64,000 nucleotides of DNA from Nageia nagi. Its lineage: Eukaryota > Pinophyta. Numbering within the stretch: position 1 is the stretch's first letter; each line of letters begins with the position of its first letter. Below, in pieces: positions 11,196 through 23,105 of the stretch. Location: NCBI GenBank assembly GCA_050084985.1, contig JBITNC010000001.1, forward strand, positions 73,718,001 to 73,782,000, read 5' to 3'. A program made the translations under genes and the position numbers. The notes under the pieces are model-generated. The model was not told the DNA's origin. It ran no database searches and saw only the letters and a program-made list of their open reading frames with translations.

Positions 11196-11666
11196 TGAAG
11201 GATTTGAACTAGATCTAAACAAATCCTTTAGGACCTTAGACTAGGAAACTCAAGTGTACTCAAGATAACACATCAATATAATGTGGTTCCTCCCTCCTTG
11301 GGAGTACATCCACAACTAGTTCTCTTATTCTCAAATCTATGTCTCTCTTACAACTATTCTCTAGCTCTCTCCTACACAACCAAGTAGAGTAATCTTACTC
11401 AAAACTTAGATATATTTACATGAGGAGAGGCCCTCTATTTATAGGTTGAGAGCACCTCCCTAACCTTCCTTTAACCCAAGGGTAAGGTTAGGGTTACATT
11501 AAATGTACCACCAAACTTCAACCTACCAACTAACTCCTTTGGTAAAGTCAAAGTCTACATATTAAAGAATTCTATTAATCACTTAAGGTATCTACATACC
11601 TTTAAGTGATTAATTGAATTTACAAGGAGTATAGATATTCACAATATTTCATTACAAATTCTAACA
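11196..11666 (-). repeat. A1 3' LTR
   Basis: 471 bp, TGAAGG...CTAACA on the plus strand (TGTTAG..CA in sense). Identical to 16540-17010 except AGTATAG here against AGTCTAG there. Contains a TATAAATAG box (minus, 11435-11443) and a near-palindrome at 11580-11608. Confidence 0.97.
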
Positions 11667-11677
11667 CTCCCCCTTAA
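11667..11677 (-). other. A1 polypurine tract
   Basis: Minus strand reads TAAGGGGGAG directly before the 3' LTR start TGTTAG. This is the normal plus-strand primer position for reverse transcription. Confidence 0.9.
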
Positions 11678-12151
11678 TGCAATATTGGGATAGAGCGTAG
11701 AAGAGAGAAGAGAGAGAGTAAGAGAGAGTTCTCCTCCATAGAGATACAAGTGGAGATGAGAACTTTTACATATTTTGAGAATCTTTTTGAGAACTAGTAT
11801 GAGACTCACTACATTACCATTTGAAAAAAATGGTTTACAATACAATCATTAACCACAACTGGTTTCACTGTACATAGTAGTCGATCAACTTTAAGCTGAC
11901 ATGTGAGTCTCCATGAGCTTGCTTTCACAAGGTGAGTAACCTGCATTTCTGAAGAAGATCCTGCATGCTACAAGCAACTCATGAACAAAATCAGTTAGAT
12001 GCATCATATATTCAAATAAGAGAATCAAATAAGGCCATCTTATAAATAACTGATCAATGGTGCACTATAAGCCATCACGGAGATGCCAAGCCATCACTCA
12101 TAGTCACCTGTTGTATATAGACATGTGTTGATTTAAAATAGAGCATAAAAT

Positions 12152-12440
12152 TGTACAACGAGTTTCTCACGCAGAGCAAACTCACCACGGAGGTATAGAA
12201 TGTACAACAAGTTCGTCACGCAGAGCGAACTTACCACGGAGGTATATTAATTACATGCTCAAAATTTGTACAATAAGTTTCTCACGCAGAGCAAACTCAC
12301 CATGGAGGTATAAAATGTACAACAAGTTTGTCACGTAGAGCAAACTTACCAGTGAGGTATAAAATAATCAACACTCTATAACAACAATTGTACAACAAGT
12401 TTGTCATGCAGAGCAAACTTACCACGGAGGTCTAGAATGC
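12152..12440 (-). repeat. A1 3' UTR tandem hairpin array (five units)
   Basis: Five ~47-bp units start at 12152, 12201, 12267, 12316 and 12389. Each has, on the plus strand, TGTACAACAAGTTTG, then TCACGCAGAG, then CAAACTTACCACGGAGGT. The arms AAGTTTG and CAAACTT are inverted repeats around a 10-nt loop. Units differ, but the arms change together: unit 2 has AAGTTCG/CGAACTT and unit 1 has GAGTTT/AAACTC. Unit 3 (AAGTTT/AAACTC) would form a G-U pair in the sense RNA. Related units occur in A2 (48437-48530) and, more diverged, in A3 (40960-41251). Confidence 0.85.
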
Positions 12441-12491
12441 ACAATCAAAAAAAGGCCTCTTAGAGGTGAAGTTGTCAGCACTAACAAAAGT

Positions 12492-14291
12492 TTAAACTTC
12501 ACTCCCCCTTGAGGGCAACTTCACCAACCCGAGAGAATCCCTAAGCTTGTAGAACTGAGCTTCAGGAAGGGGCTTGGTGAACAAATCAGCGGAGTTTTCA
12601 GTAGATGAATAATATTGCAAGTGTATGATGTCATCGAGAACCTTATCCCTGATAAAATGAGCTTGGATTTCGACATGTTTGGTTCGCTGATGGAACACAG
12701 GATTCTTAGCCAAAGAGATAGCCGATTGATTATCTGACGAAATAAGAGATGGGCTATTTTGCGTATACCCAATTTCGTTCAGAAGATGTCTTAGCCAAAT
12801 AGCTTCTTGGGCAGCAACAAACATGGCTCGATATTCAGCTTCGGTGGTAGAAAGAGTCACAGTAGGTTGCTTCTTGGAAGCCCAAGAGATAGCACCTGAA
12901 CCAATGCTAAACACATATGCAGAGGTTGATTTTCTATCATCTCGATCTCCCCCATAATCAGAATCTGAGAACCCTGAGAGAACAATCGAGGGCACTTTGG
13001 AATACTTAAGAGCAAGATCCTTTGTCCCTACGACATACCTCAAGATTTGCTTAACAGCATTGAGGTGTTCAACATATGGTTGTTGCATGAATCGTGCCAT
13101 CAGATTCACTGCAAAGGCAATATCAGGTCGAGAGATAGTCAGATACAGAAGACTACCAATCAATTGTCTATAAGCAGTAACATCAGCCAATTGAGAATCT
13201 GAGCTCAGTGAGACAACGATTCCAGGAAAAATAGGTATCGTAGCATATTTACACTCCGCCATTCCAAACTTTTGCAAGATATCTGATATATACTTAGATT
13301 GACTAAGATAAGTACAATCTTTGTGTTGGTATACTTGCATCCCAAGATAGTAATGCAATAGACCTAGATCAGTCATTTCAAATGTTGCCTTGAGTTTGGA
13401 GATGCATTCTTGGATGATTTCAATATTATTGCCTGTGATGAGAAGATCATCCACATAAAGGAGAATTATGACCATGTCTTGTCCTTGATTGAGTACATAT
13501 AGATCTGAATCTGAGAAGCACTTGGAAAAACCAATATCTGCAAAGAATCCTAAAATTTTCTTGTACCATGCTCTAGGTGCTTGCTTAAGTCCATACAAAG
13601 ATTTCTTTAGCTTACACACAAGAGACTCTTTTCCTTCTGGAATAAATCCTTCTGGTTGATTCATGTAGATTTCAACATCTAAGTCACCATTGAGAAATGC
13701 ACTTTTGACATCAAGTTGAAAAGCTTTCCATCCTTGAGCTGCAGAAAGAGCAAGAATTATTCTGACAGTAGGCATCTTGGCTACAGGAGCAAAGGTTTCC
13801 TCATAATCAATACCATATTTCTGAGCGAATCCTTTGGCTACTAACCTTGCCTTGTATTTTTCAATTTTTCCATCAGAATTGTACTTGACCTTGTATATCC
13901 ATTTATTGCCAATCACATTTTTCTCATTGGGATAAGGAACCAAATCCCAAGTTTCATTTTTCATGAGAGCCTCATACTCAACTTTCATAGCTTCCATCCA
14001 ACACTCTTGCTTGGAAGCTTCTTTGAAGGTTGATGGCTCATGCATATTATCAATTTTGGCAAATAAGGATTTATTCAAGGTCATACTTCTTGTAATTCTT
14101 TGAGCTGGAGAATTTTGCTCTTGTGGTGACTTCTCTACATTATCATCCAACCAGTTAGGAGCAGGTGAAAAATCATCTGAAGCAGATACCTCATCATGAG
14201 AAGGCGAATCCTCAGGAAGTTCATTGAACTTGACATCCCTAGAAACAAAGACTATTTTACTGGATGAGGAGTATAGCCTGTAACCTCTATG
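12492..14291 (-). pseudogene. A1 pol: reverse transcriptase and RNase H
   Basis: Copies element RNA into DNA inside the virus-like particle. An uninterrupted frame from just after a stop at 14292-14294 to the end of pol; from the first ATG at 14150 it is 552 codons. Numbered from that ATG: copia RT from ~68 (WDLVPYPNEKNVIGNKWIYK), catalytic YVDD at 232-235 (second and third catalytic Asp), AFLNGDL upstream, and RNase H at ~393-532 ([42 protein letters not shown]). This part is intact and is the best-preserved coding stretch in the window, but it cannot be reached by translation from gag without passing four lesions. Confidence 0.95.
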
Positions 14292-14294
14292 CTA

Positions 14295-15042
14295 ATTGTC
14301 ATACCCCACAAAGATGCATTTTTCTGATCTGTGATCCAACTTCTTTCTTTTCTCTGAAGTAGTGAAGGCAAATGCATCACACCCAAAGACCCTGAAGTGT
14401 GAGATGTTAGGTTTCTTTCCTGTCCATGCTTCATATGGAGTTTTACCTTCAACTGCCTTAGTAGGACACCTATTTAGGGTGTGAATAGCAGTGTGAACAG
14501 CTTCGCCCCATAAGAAACTAGGAAGGTTACCCAACATGCATCTTGCCATTTCCATAATGGTGCGATTCTTCCTTTCAGCAACTCCATTTTGCTGAGGGGT
14601 GTATGGGATTGTGAATTATCGCTTAATCCCGTGTTTAACACAAAAGTTGTTAAACTCATTGCTATTATATTCACCCCCATTGTCAGATCTCAGCATTTTG
14701 ATCTTAAAATCAGTTTGATTTTCAACAAGTGCCTTGAAGTCTTGAAACCTGTCAAAAGTTTGATCCTTGTGCTCAAGTAGATAACCAAATGTCATCCTAC
14801 TGAAGTCATCAATGAAGGTCAGAACATAAGAAGCTCCACCTAGTGACTTAGTCTGAAAAGGACCCATCAAATCTGAATGCACAAGCTGAAGAGGACAAGT
14901 AGCCCAAGTTGCCTTATCTTTTTCAAACTTTTGCCTATGCATCTTTCCTAGAATGCACCTTTCACAAAGACCAACTGTGGGTGAAATATTAGGTAAACCT
15001 TCCACAAGTTCTTGAGTTTTCATAGCTTGAATATCTTGTGGT
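14295..15042 (-). pseudogene. A1 pol: integrase
   Basis: Inserts the cDNA into the host chromosome. The frame shows the GAG-pre-integrase end, the first catalytic Asp in VHSDLMGPF, the second in RSDNGGEYN, and after a stop at 14616-14618 the catalytic Glu in PQQNGVAERKN, then the C-terminal part with PYEAWTGKKPN and FGCDAF. It is broken by a stop where family members have Gln (CAA to TAA, before FTIPYTPQQNG) and by another at 14292-14294 (CAG to TAG, before HRGYRLYS). A one-base loss near 15042 shifts it out of frame with the protease. Confidence 0.93.
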
Positions 15043-16081
15043 TAAGGTGTCCTAATCGTTGATGCCAAAGATTACCTTTTGAACAAACATTTGTAACAAG
15101 ACAAATCTTTGAAGGTACTTGATCCACAATATAAAGGTCATTCTTTACTGATCCTTTCATCAAAGTGGCAAGTCCTTTCTTAACACACCAAGAGTGTGAG
15201 GTAAACTCAAATGAGCATCCTTTCCTTGTAATTTGAATCATGGAGATGAGATTCATCCTTAGTTTAGGCACATAAAAGACATTGTCAAGAGTCTTTCCAT
15301 GAATCTTCACACTTCCTATTCCGTGAACATCAAGGACTGTATTATCACCTATCACAACTGCATCCTTTTTGTACTTATGAAAGTTTTCAAACTTATCTTT
15401 TTTATAACACATGTGATTAGTGCATCCTGTATCAACAATCCAATCATTTGAAATAGTTTGAGTCATTGAATAGTAGGCAACAGAAGCAGCATGCTTGTTC
15501 TTCTTTTTATTATTGAAATTTCTCATATTTGCATTTCCCTTTCCTTTTTGAGCAAATTTCTTTTTGCGACAATCATACTCTTTGTGCCCAAAGATGCCAC
15601 AGAAGTTACAATTCCCATCAAACTTTTCTTGAGGTGTTGGATTGCTTGATCCTGCTTTATCATTCCTGTGCCTGTAGTTGCCATGATTGTTGTTGTTGTT
15701 GCCCTTTTTGTCATACTTCCTGAAGGTAGATGAGGACTTGTTGTCTTTGAATTTGTAATGTTTGAACTTTTTCTTGAAAGGAGTTTTGATTGCTCCTAGA
15801 GCAATGCTATGGTCCTTTGGAGAAAGGTTCAACATTTTCTTGTTCAAAGTTTCCTCATGCTTTAGAAGAAGTCTTGAAAGGTTATCAAGTGATATGACAT
15901 CTTCTTCATCATCGAGCCTTGTTTCCATAACTGTGACAAAGTTGCTGAACTTTGTAGTAAGGCTTTGTAGAATGATGAAGACCATGAACTCATCATTGAT
16001 CCAGTTGCACCCACATCCAACCAGTTGTGTCCTGAGGTCAATGATTTTGTTTAAGTAGATGGAGGCACTTTCATCTTCACT
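15020..16081 (-). pseudogene. A1 gag C-terminal half, zinc knuckle and protease
   Basis: From the Met at 15985, 321 codons. It carries the end of the UBN2-type gag, a basic Asn-rich linker, a retroviral zinc knuckle at residues 126-139 (CNFCGIFGHKEYDC, CX2CX4HX4C) that binds element RNA, and an aspartic protease with DTG at 185-187 (DWIVDTGCTNHMC). The GAG-pre-integrase motif WHQRLGH lies near the end. The frame ends because one base is missing after HLNHK; A2 at the same place reads HLNHKSIQDMKNQEL in one frame. Confidence 0.93.
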
Positions 16082-16417
16082 TTATTGATACTGCAACAAC
16101 TTTTGTAGAATGGTAAACCTCCTTGAAAATTTGGACCCAAGGTAGATTTTCTTTAACCTATCCCAAGCTTCCTTTGCTGAAGTTGATGAAGAAATCATGA
16201 GAAGGACATCATCTGAAACTGCACGGTAAATCATAGAAGTTGCTAACTCATTCTTTGAGTTGTATACTTCAAGAGCCTTCTCATTGGTAGGAGCAACCGC
16301 ATCTTCACTAACTGTCTGCCATAGCTTTCTTGCTTGTAACTCAGCTTTCATACGTGGTTCCCATATTCCAAAGTTGGAACCATCGAGTATGTGCTTGGGA
16401 ACGAAGGTTTCAACCAT
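16082..16417 (-). pseudogene. A1 gag N-terminal part
   Basis: Capsid-type protein of the particle. Starts at the ATG whose context is AGCAGCAATGGTTGAAACC; the protein opens MVETFVPKHILDGSNFGIWE, the usual copia gag start, with a conserved SAKEAWDRLKKIY later. It ends at 16082-16084 in TAA, where A2 has CAA (RQGEDE). It is the same frame as the next piece, so a single base change separates them. Confidence 0.93.
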
Positions 16418-16539
16418 TGCTGCTCTTTAAAATTTACCTCACCAAGGGGGTGAAAGATGAGGAGAGAAAAAGGATGAACCTCCAAGATGTAGCTTCCACA
16501 CCAAAAGAAGAGCTTCCTCAACAAGGCTCTGATACCAAT
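16418..16539 (-). other. A1 PBS and shortened leader
   Basis: Minus strand, directly after the 5' LTR: ATTGGTATCAGAGCCTTG, whose TGGTATCAGAGC is complementary to the 3' end of plant initiator-Met tRNA. The leader is only ~120 bases. It aligns with the first ~105 bases of the A2 leader up to GTGAGGTAAA, then goes straight to GCAGCAATGG. The remnant between the intron-like borders is 16420-16437 (18 bp). Confidence 0.9.
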
Positions 16540-17010
16540 TGAAGGATTTGAACTAGATCTAAACAAATCCTTTAGGACCTTAGACTAGGAAACTCAAGTG
16601 TACTCAAGATAACACATCAATATAATGTGGTTCCTCCCTCCTTGGGAGTACATCCACAACTAGTTCTCTTATTCTCAAATCTATGTCTCTCTTACAACTA
16701 TTCTCTAGCTCTCTCCTACACAACCAAGTAGAGTAATCTTACTCAAAACTTAGATATATTTACATGAGGAGAGGCCCTCTATTTATAGGTTGAGAGCACC
16801 TCCCTAACCTTCCTTTAACCCAAGGGTAAGGTTAGGGTTACATTAAATGTACCACCAAACTTCAACCTACCAACTAACTCCTTTGGTAAAGTCAAAGTCT
16901 ACATATTAAAGAATTCTATTAATCACTTAAGGTATCTACATACCTTTAAGTGATTAATTGAATTTACAAGGAGTCTAGATATTCACAATATTTCATTACA
17001 AATTCTAACA
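16540..17010 (-). repeat. A1 5' LTR (promoter copy)
   Basis: 471 bp, one difference from 11196-11666. On the minus strand it carries the TATA box TATAAATAG at 16787-16779, about where a plant copia promoter should be, and the U3 near-palindrome at 16924-16952. Confidence 0.97.
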
Positions 17011-17015
17011 ATAGT
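17011..17015. repeat. Target-site duplication ATAGT (right of A1)
   Basis: Second copy of the ATAGT found at 11191-11195. Confidence 0.95.
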
Positions 17016-17889
17016 TAAGCCCAACAAAATCTAGAAGTTTTAGGAAGCACAACAAATATCAAATAGGATATTGATAAAAAAATTAACTACTACAAAAAGC
17101 TCATAATTTTAATATTCATTTATATATTTGTAATAAAACATTACACATAACTCCATTTCAATGGATTGTATTTAATACCTAAATCCCTTATTTATAATGA
17201 ACTCAAGGGGTTGAAAATTGAGTAGCTCCAAAAGAAACACTTGGTATTCAAACCATAATATAACCTAGATTTAAAAATATCAACTATAAACAAGGAGTTG
17301 ATAAACCAACACTTCCAAAATAATTAATAAAAAGAAAAAACTTGATCCTAAATCTATAGTAAAACTAACAATTAAAATTAACAATTGTAAAAATAGTAGC
17401 TAGAAAAACCTATGTCTTCTTGGTCAAAATTAATAACTAAGCTCCAATTTTGTCATTATGCATCCTTTGTTTTATAAAAATAACATATACTAAACACTAA
17501 GATATGAGGACCCTCATGCTCAGTCCAATGGTTTGATCCTTAGTGCTTTTATACATCTTATATCATATGGGTATATAACAATTATCATTGGTCTAGTTAA
17601 TCTATATGACATCTATTGTGTGATAAATTTATTGCCTAATACAACTCCTCCAACTTTATATTAGATTTATTCATACAATATTTATGCATAAGATAATAGG
17701 AAATGTAGAAAGTTACTTTGAAAAATGGTTTAAGTTTGTGTAGTTTGCTTTATCAACTCAAATTTTTATTCCAATAATCTAACCTCTCCAACTGTGGCTA
17801 TAAAATTCCCATCATTACAAATTCTGTATACCACCATCTTATACTCTATGCATAAGAAAAAAGATAAAACAATGATTTCAAAGGTAATT
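17016..17889. other. No gene recognised between A1 and element B
   Basis: AT-rich sequence with stops in all frames. The bases left of A1 (to 11195) and from 17016 are the original target locus rejoined. Confidence 0.5.
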
Positions 17890-18861
17890 TGAAGATTTTC
17901 AAGAAAAATAAATGATAATGTGTATAGCTAGAAAATAGTGAGGTTAACTGCAGGTAGGTGAAATAAAATATGGAGACCAAAATATATTGTATTGCAGAGA
18001 AGTAAAAAATTACAAGGCTCTCTTGGAGCTAAAACTCTACATACACTGCTCTTGTTCTTATTATCATTATTAGATTTATGCATAATCATTCTATATTATA
18101 TATTAAGATATAATATAATATTCCTACTATTTGGCCAAAAATAAAATCAAATGCAGCATGGCTTTATGCATGCATTTTGCTGTCCTTTCTATAGAGAGTA
18201 GAGGAAACCCATGCCCTTTATGTATGCATAACATTTGAAACACATTAAATGGTTACAAAAGGTAGATGAACCAATTTTGCACAAAAACCTTAATGCCAAT
18301 GCTAAAAAATAAAGGTTGATGGTTGAGCATTTAATTTTAGGGTAGAATTCTTTTAGAAGGATATTTTTGAAGTGTTAATCTAGGTTCTAATGTAAGAGGG
18401 ATGTCGTAATGTGATAAGACCTAGGGTACAAGGGGTAAAATGATGAGGTCACTCTCCAAAAATAATGGATGTTAACAATACCCATATTTTGGTAGTATTA
18501 AGTCCTAGAGATAGCAAGTCCTAGGTGTAATAAGTCCTAGATTTAGAGGTAATACAGTCTAGACAAGATCTAAGCAAAGAAGACAAATTAATAAGTCTCA
18601 GATTTTAGGAGGTAATTCTTGTAATCATTAAGTATTGGATCTTAGGAGGAAGGAAATAACATCCAATTTGAGATGAAATAATACCTAGATAAGAAAACCT
18701 AAAGAATTAAATAATGCCCAGGTATTTAGAGATCTATTAGTGCCCAAAAGTTGGATAGAGCTCGAAACCTAGAGTCACAGAATACTTGAAAGAAAAAATG
18801 GTATCTAGGAAGAGAGATAGAGCCCAAAGTCCACCATTAATGCCTAATATGGAGATTAACA
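17890..18861 (-). repeat. Element B 3' LTR
   Basis: Pairs with 23106-24069. The ends are TG..CA (TGAAGATTTT...GGAGATTAACA). The adjacent internal sequence reads purine-rich in sense (GAAGGTGATTGAAAAAA), consistent with a polypurine tract. Confidence 0.8.
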
Positions 18862-19059
18862 TTTTTTCAATCACCTTCTTGATCTCCATGAAAAGAGAAA
18901 TCATTTTCTCTATTGGCCCAAAAATACAAATATAAAGAAAAGAAAGTTAAAGATATATGTAATATATATACAAAGTCAAACTAGTAAACTATGCTAGTCA
19001 AGGTTCGCTAATATTTATCCCCTAAATGTCTAAAATTTGGACTCTAAGCTAGATCTAAA

Positions 19060-20620
19060 GGTAGTAGAAATTATCCCTAAGGATTGGCTTTGTAAATATG
19101 TCTACAATTTGAGCATTAGTAGGATAGTGGTGAAACTATATAAAGCCATCTTCAACAAAATATCTCATAATGTGAAATATATGGTTTTGATTTGTATATC
19201 AATATGCTTTGTCCTAATGTGAAATATATGGTTTTGATTTGAAAATCATGTTGAGATTATCATAGTGCATAGAAATGTGGAGCTCAATATCCATGCCCAA
19301 AACTTCAAATAGATAGAAAAGCCAAATGGCTTGTGTTTAAGTGGTAGAGGTAGTAATATACTCAATTTTTGCTAATGAAAGTCCAATAGTAGGTTGCTTC
19401 TTGCTGCTCCATGAGACCAAATATTCTTAAAAGAAGAATCCATACCCTAATGTGCTCTTCCAATCATCAAGACATCCAACTCAATCAACATCTATATAGG
19501 CTTGTAACAATTCCTAGTCTAAGGATTTAGATTAGATCCCATAATGATTTGTGCCACTCACATAGCATAGGATTTGCTTGGCTACAATCCAATACCTCTA
19601 ATGTGGTGAATGCATTAATTAGGCTACTTTGTTGATATCAAACATGATGTCCAATTTAGTACTAGTAAGATACATAAGGCTACCTATTAAGGATCAGTAC
19701 ATAGTGCATCAACATGTGGAGAGGATTCCTCCTTCAATAGCTTAGCTTTAACAATAGCTAGTGTATCAATGAGGTTGCAATTTTGCATCTTGAATCAAGC
19801 CACCAAATCTTTCACATATTTGGACTAAGTGATCAAAATTCCATTGGATGTTTGCTTAAATTTTATACCAAGGAAATAATTTATCTCTCCAAGATCACTC
19901 ATCTCAAATTCACTATTCATAACATTCTTAAATTGATCTATCATAGCATTAGAGGTGCTAGTAAAAAAAATATTATCTAAATATAAGTATAAAATAAAGA
20001 AGTTTTTACCTTTATGTATAATGTGCTTTTCATTGAGCATCTCTAATAACTATTTTTCTAAAGGTAACCATCAATTAGGGTGTACCATGCTCGAGGTACT
20101 TATTTAAAGCCATAGAGAGAGATTTTGAGTTTATACACCTTGTGTTCTTGATCAAGAATAATAAATCCTTTAAGATAATTAACATAAATAATCTCTTTTT
20201 AATATACATTAAGGAAAGTGGATTTTATATCCATATGATAGACTATCAATACAAAATGAGAGGCAAGTGCAAGCATAGACCTCATAGTTTCTAACTAGAC
20301 CACCAATGCAAAAGTCTCTTCATTATCTATCCCTTCCTTCTGAGCATATCCTCTAGCAACTAGATAGGCTTTGTGCTTTGCAATACTCCCATCAAGATTA
20401 AGCTTAAATTTACAAATCCACTTGACACCAATTACCTTCTTTTATTTAGGATCAGGTACAAGGTTCCAAGTGTCATTCTTATGGATTTACTCAATCTCAT
20501 CCTTTGTGGCTTTCTTCCAATCCTCATTGGTAGTAGCTTTAGCATATGATAAAGGCTCAATAAATGAATACATAAATGCATACAAGATATTTACCTCTTG
20601 ATTTCCATCTTTGGTTTATG
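19060..20620 (-). pseudogene. Element B reverse transcriptase and RNase H
   Basis: Minus strand in pieces. At 20040-19825 lies the RT catalytic region, with YLDN in the place of YVDD and FEMSDLGEINYFLGIK, typical of copia RT. At ~19780-19300 lies RNase H, including SWSSKKQPTIGLSLA and VDIFTKPIL. Several stops and the changed catalytic motif show that it is dead. Confidence 0.8.
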
Positions 20621-20739
20621 ACCAGGTCTTTATTTTATTGAGCTCTTTATTAGCATCAATGATGGAGGATGATAGCAATCACTTGTCCACTTATTTTTGG
20701 TTGGTAGAGTATGAGCAGCATGAGATTAGTTTGGTTGTG

Positions 20740-21780
20740 CCTAGTATGGTGATTTGGTGGCTAGTGAATATGGTGATGGAGGTTGAGGAGGAGGAGGTAC
20801 AATAGTGTGAGAAGGTTCATAATCTTCATCAAGTTGAAATTCAATAGTGGTATCTTTAGCACCATTTTCTTGATTAGCTATGTTCCTATCTTCAAAAATC
20901 ACATCTTTGCTGATGTGAATCTTGCCACTTAGTGGATCATAACATCTATAGGCATTATATGCTTTAGAGTATCCTGCTAAAATGAATTTTATGAATTTCT
21001 CATCAAGCTTGATCCTATTTTCTTTTGGCACATGCACAAAATAGGTTGAACCTAATATCTAGAGATGAGAAATGTTTGGCTATACACCAAACCAAGCTTC
21101 ATAAGGGGTGGTGTCCTTCAAAAATTGATTGGGACAACTATTTAGAATATAAACAATAGCATGTACTACTTCAACCCAAAAACTAGTGGTAAGGTCCTTT
21201 TCTTTAATCATGCATCTAGCCATCTCAACAACTATTTAGTTTTTCCTTTCAACCACTCCATTTTGCTACGGAGTGTAGGTAGTTGTATATTATCTAATAA
21301 TGTCATCATGATGGTAGAAGTTCTTAAATTCATTAGAAGTGAATTCCCCTCCTTTATTAGTTCTAAATTTCTTAATAAAATACCTAAATTATTTTTCAAC
21401 AAGAGATTTAAATTTAATAAAACTCTTAAAGGAGTCAAACTTATTTTACAGTAAATAAAGCCAACTCATCCTAGAAAATTCATCAGTAAAGGTAAGCATA
21501 TATCTTGACATACAACCTTGGTTAGGAGTCTACATTGGTCCACACAAGTCTACATACACCATCGAAAGAGGATACTTGGACCTGGATTGTTGTTTTGGAA
21601 ACTTCACTCTATGTTTCTTGCCTAGCATGCAACTTTCATAGACCTCATTGGGTGTATGGGAGATGGTAGGAAAGCCTCTCACTAATTTGTACAAACCATA
21701 TAATGATTCTCCTATGCCATAACTAGGTAGAATCAATGGATGCTTTTAAACAACTTATTGTAGGTGTCATCCTGAGCATA
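20740..21780 (-). pseudogene. Element B integrase
   Basis: Minus strand in pieces. At 21736-21530 lies the GAG-pre-integrase end with SCMLGKKHRVKFPKQQSRSK and the first catalytic Asp region (MVYVDLCGPM). At ~21440-21230 lies the middle. At 21037-20741 lies the C-terminal part (FVAGYS-like ILAGYSKAYNAYRCYDPLSG, then VIFEDRN and a Pro-rich linker to RT). Stops separate the pieces. Confidence 0.8.
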
Positions 21781-21789
21781 TATATCCCA

Positions 21790-23000
21790 TTTTTCAATCA
21801 TATGGATGGTGGTTATAAGCTAGTTAGTGGCCTTGTTTACTATGGTGAACCCTTTCCTTTTTAAGGTGGTTATATATCCTCTTACACTAAGCTATCCTAT
21901 ACTTAATATATTATGCTTCAAACCAAGAATAAAGAGAGTGCTATGCATATAAAATATCTTACCATATTTAGACTTAAAGGTAACAATTCCTCTCCCATGG
22001 ATGTTGGCACTTTTGTTTTCACCAAACCTAACATGGCCTATAGTATTTGTGTCAATAATAAGAAATAGGGATTTATTTCCATTCATGTGGTTAGAACATC
22101 CACTAGCTAGGTACCATACATCTTCTTCTTTAGGTTGGAAACTGCTACAAGTGAGAAACATGTTGCTCTTGGATTGATCTTCAACATACTGAGCATTGAG
22201 CTTGGGATTTTTCTTCCAACAATGTGATTCTATGTGACCATATTTGTCATAGAAGTCATAATTTTTGAAGGTTTCATCTTATGATTGTCCACTAGAATGA
22301 CCTCTTCCATGGCCTATTTTGCCTCTATCTTGGCATTTGATACCACTTCTTCCCTATGATGATCCATCTCTTCCATGTGAGCATAAAGAAGAAGAACTAG
22401 GAGTTGATGAAGAGGTATCTTGTCCCTTGATTTTCAACTATCCTTGGAAAGCTTGGTCCAAAGACTCAACTTTGTATTTTATATTCATATGTAGTTAGAA
22501 TACCCTATAACTCTACTAGCATGAGTTGGGATAGATCCTTTTCTTCTTCAATGATAGTGGTAATGGCATCAAATATTTTAGGTAAGCTTTGGAGCACCTT
22601 TTCCATAATTCTGGTGTCTCCCATCTCTTCACCATGTGAATGGAGGGCATTTACAAGATCTTGGATCTTGGAAAAGAAGAAACTTATATTCTCTTCCTCT
22701 CTCATATGGAGAGATTCAAACTTCTTCCTTAACAGTTGGAGCTTTACCACATAGATCTTGGATAATCATTTGTATGCAATCTCCAAGATCTCCCATGATT
22801 CCTTAGAATTAATAAATTGTAATTTTGGGGAAGATGGAAATATCTATCCTAGATTGGATGGCAAACAATGTGCACATGGATGCAATGGAAACTTCATCTA
22901 TAGTTATGGCTATAAGGGAAAATTCATATAAGTTAATAAAACCTTGGAAAAAAGATGTCCGCAAGTCTTAAGAAATAAGAAATATCCTCATCTGGATGAT
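21790..23000 (-). pseudogene. Element B gag and protease
   Basis: At 22750-22505 lies gag (KLQLLRKKFESLHMREEENI, VLQSLPKIFDAI), the UBN2-type copia capsid. A Gly/Ser/Arg-rich stretch and a damaged zinc knuckle follow to ~22200. At 22161-21892 lies the protease with the active-site motif altered to ASGCSNHM (family DSGCSNHM). The gag start is not readable. Confidence 0.8.
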
Positions 23001-23105
23001 CTAGTAGTTGTAATGGTCTCCATTGAAAATGGGAATCTATAACTGTAGTGAATTTCTTGGCTTCGAATCCATTTAACCCAATATATCTCTCACTTTGATA
23101 CTAAT

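Larger units (their letters stand above)
11196..17010 (-). mobile_element. Ty1/copia retrotransposon A1 (full length, young)
   Basis: 5,815 bp, minus strand. It has two 471-bp LTRs differing at one base, a 5-bp target duplication, PBS for initiator-Met tRNA, polypurine tract, and a gag-pol frame in copia order (integrase before RT). The frame is broken by three stops and one frameshift. The 3' untranslated part (11677-12491) carries a tandem hairpin repeat. It is visibly less AT-rich than the surrounding DNA, as expected for a recent insertion. Compared with relatives A2 and A3 it lacks ~2.7 kb of leader between PBS and gag. Confidence 0.97.

Noticed and set aside
12152-12440. CRISPR array
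   Set aside because: The units are regular repeats without unique spacers, lie inside a plant retrotransposon and are shared with its relatives.
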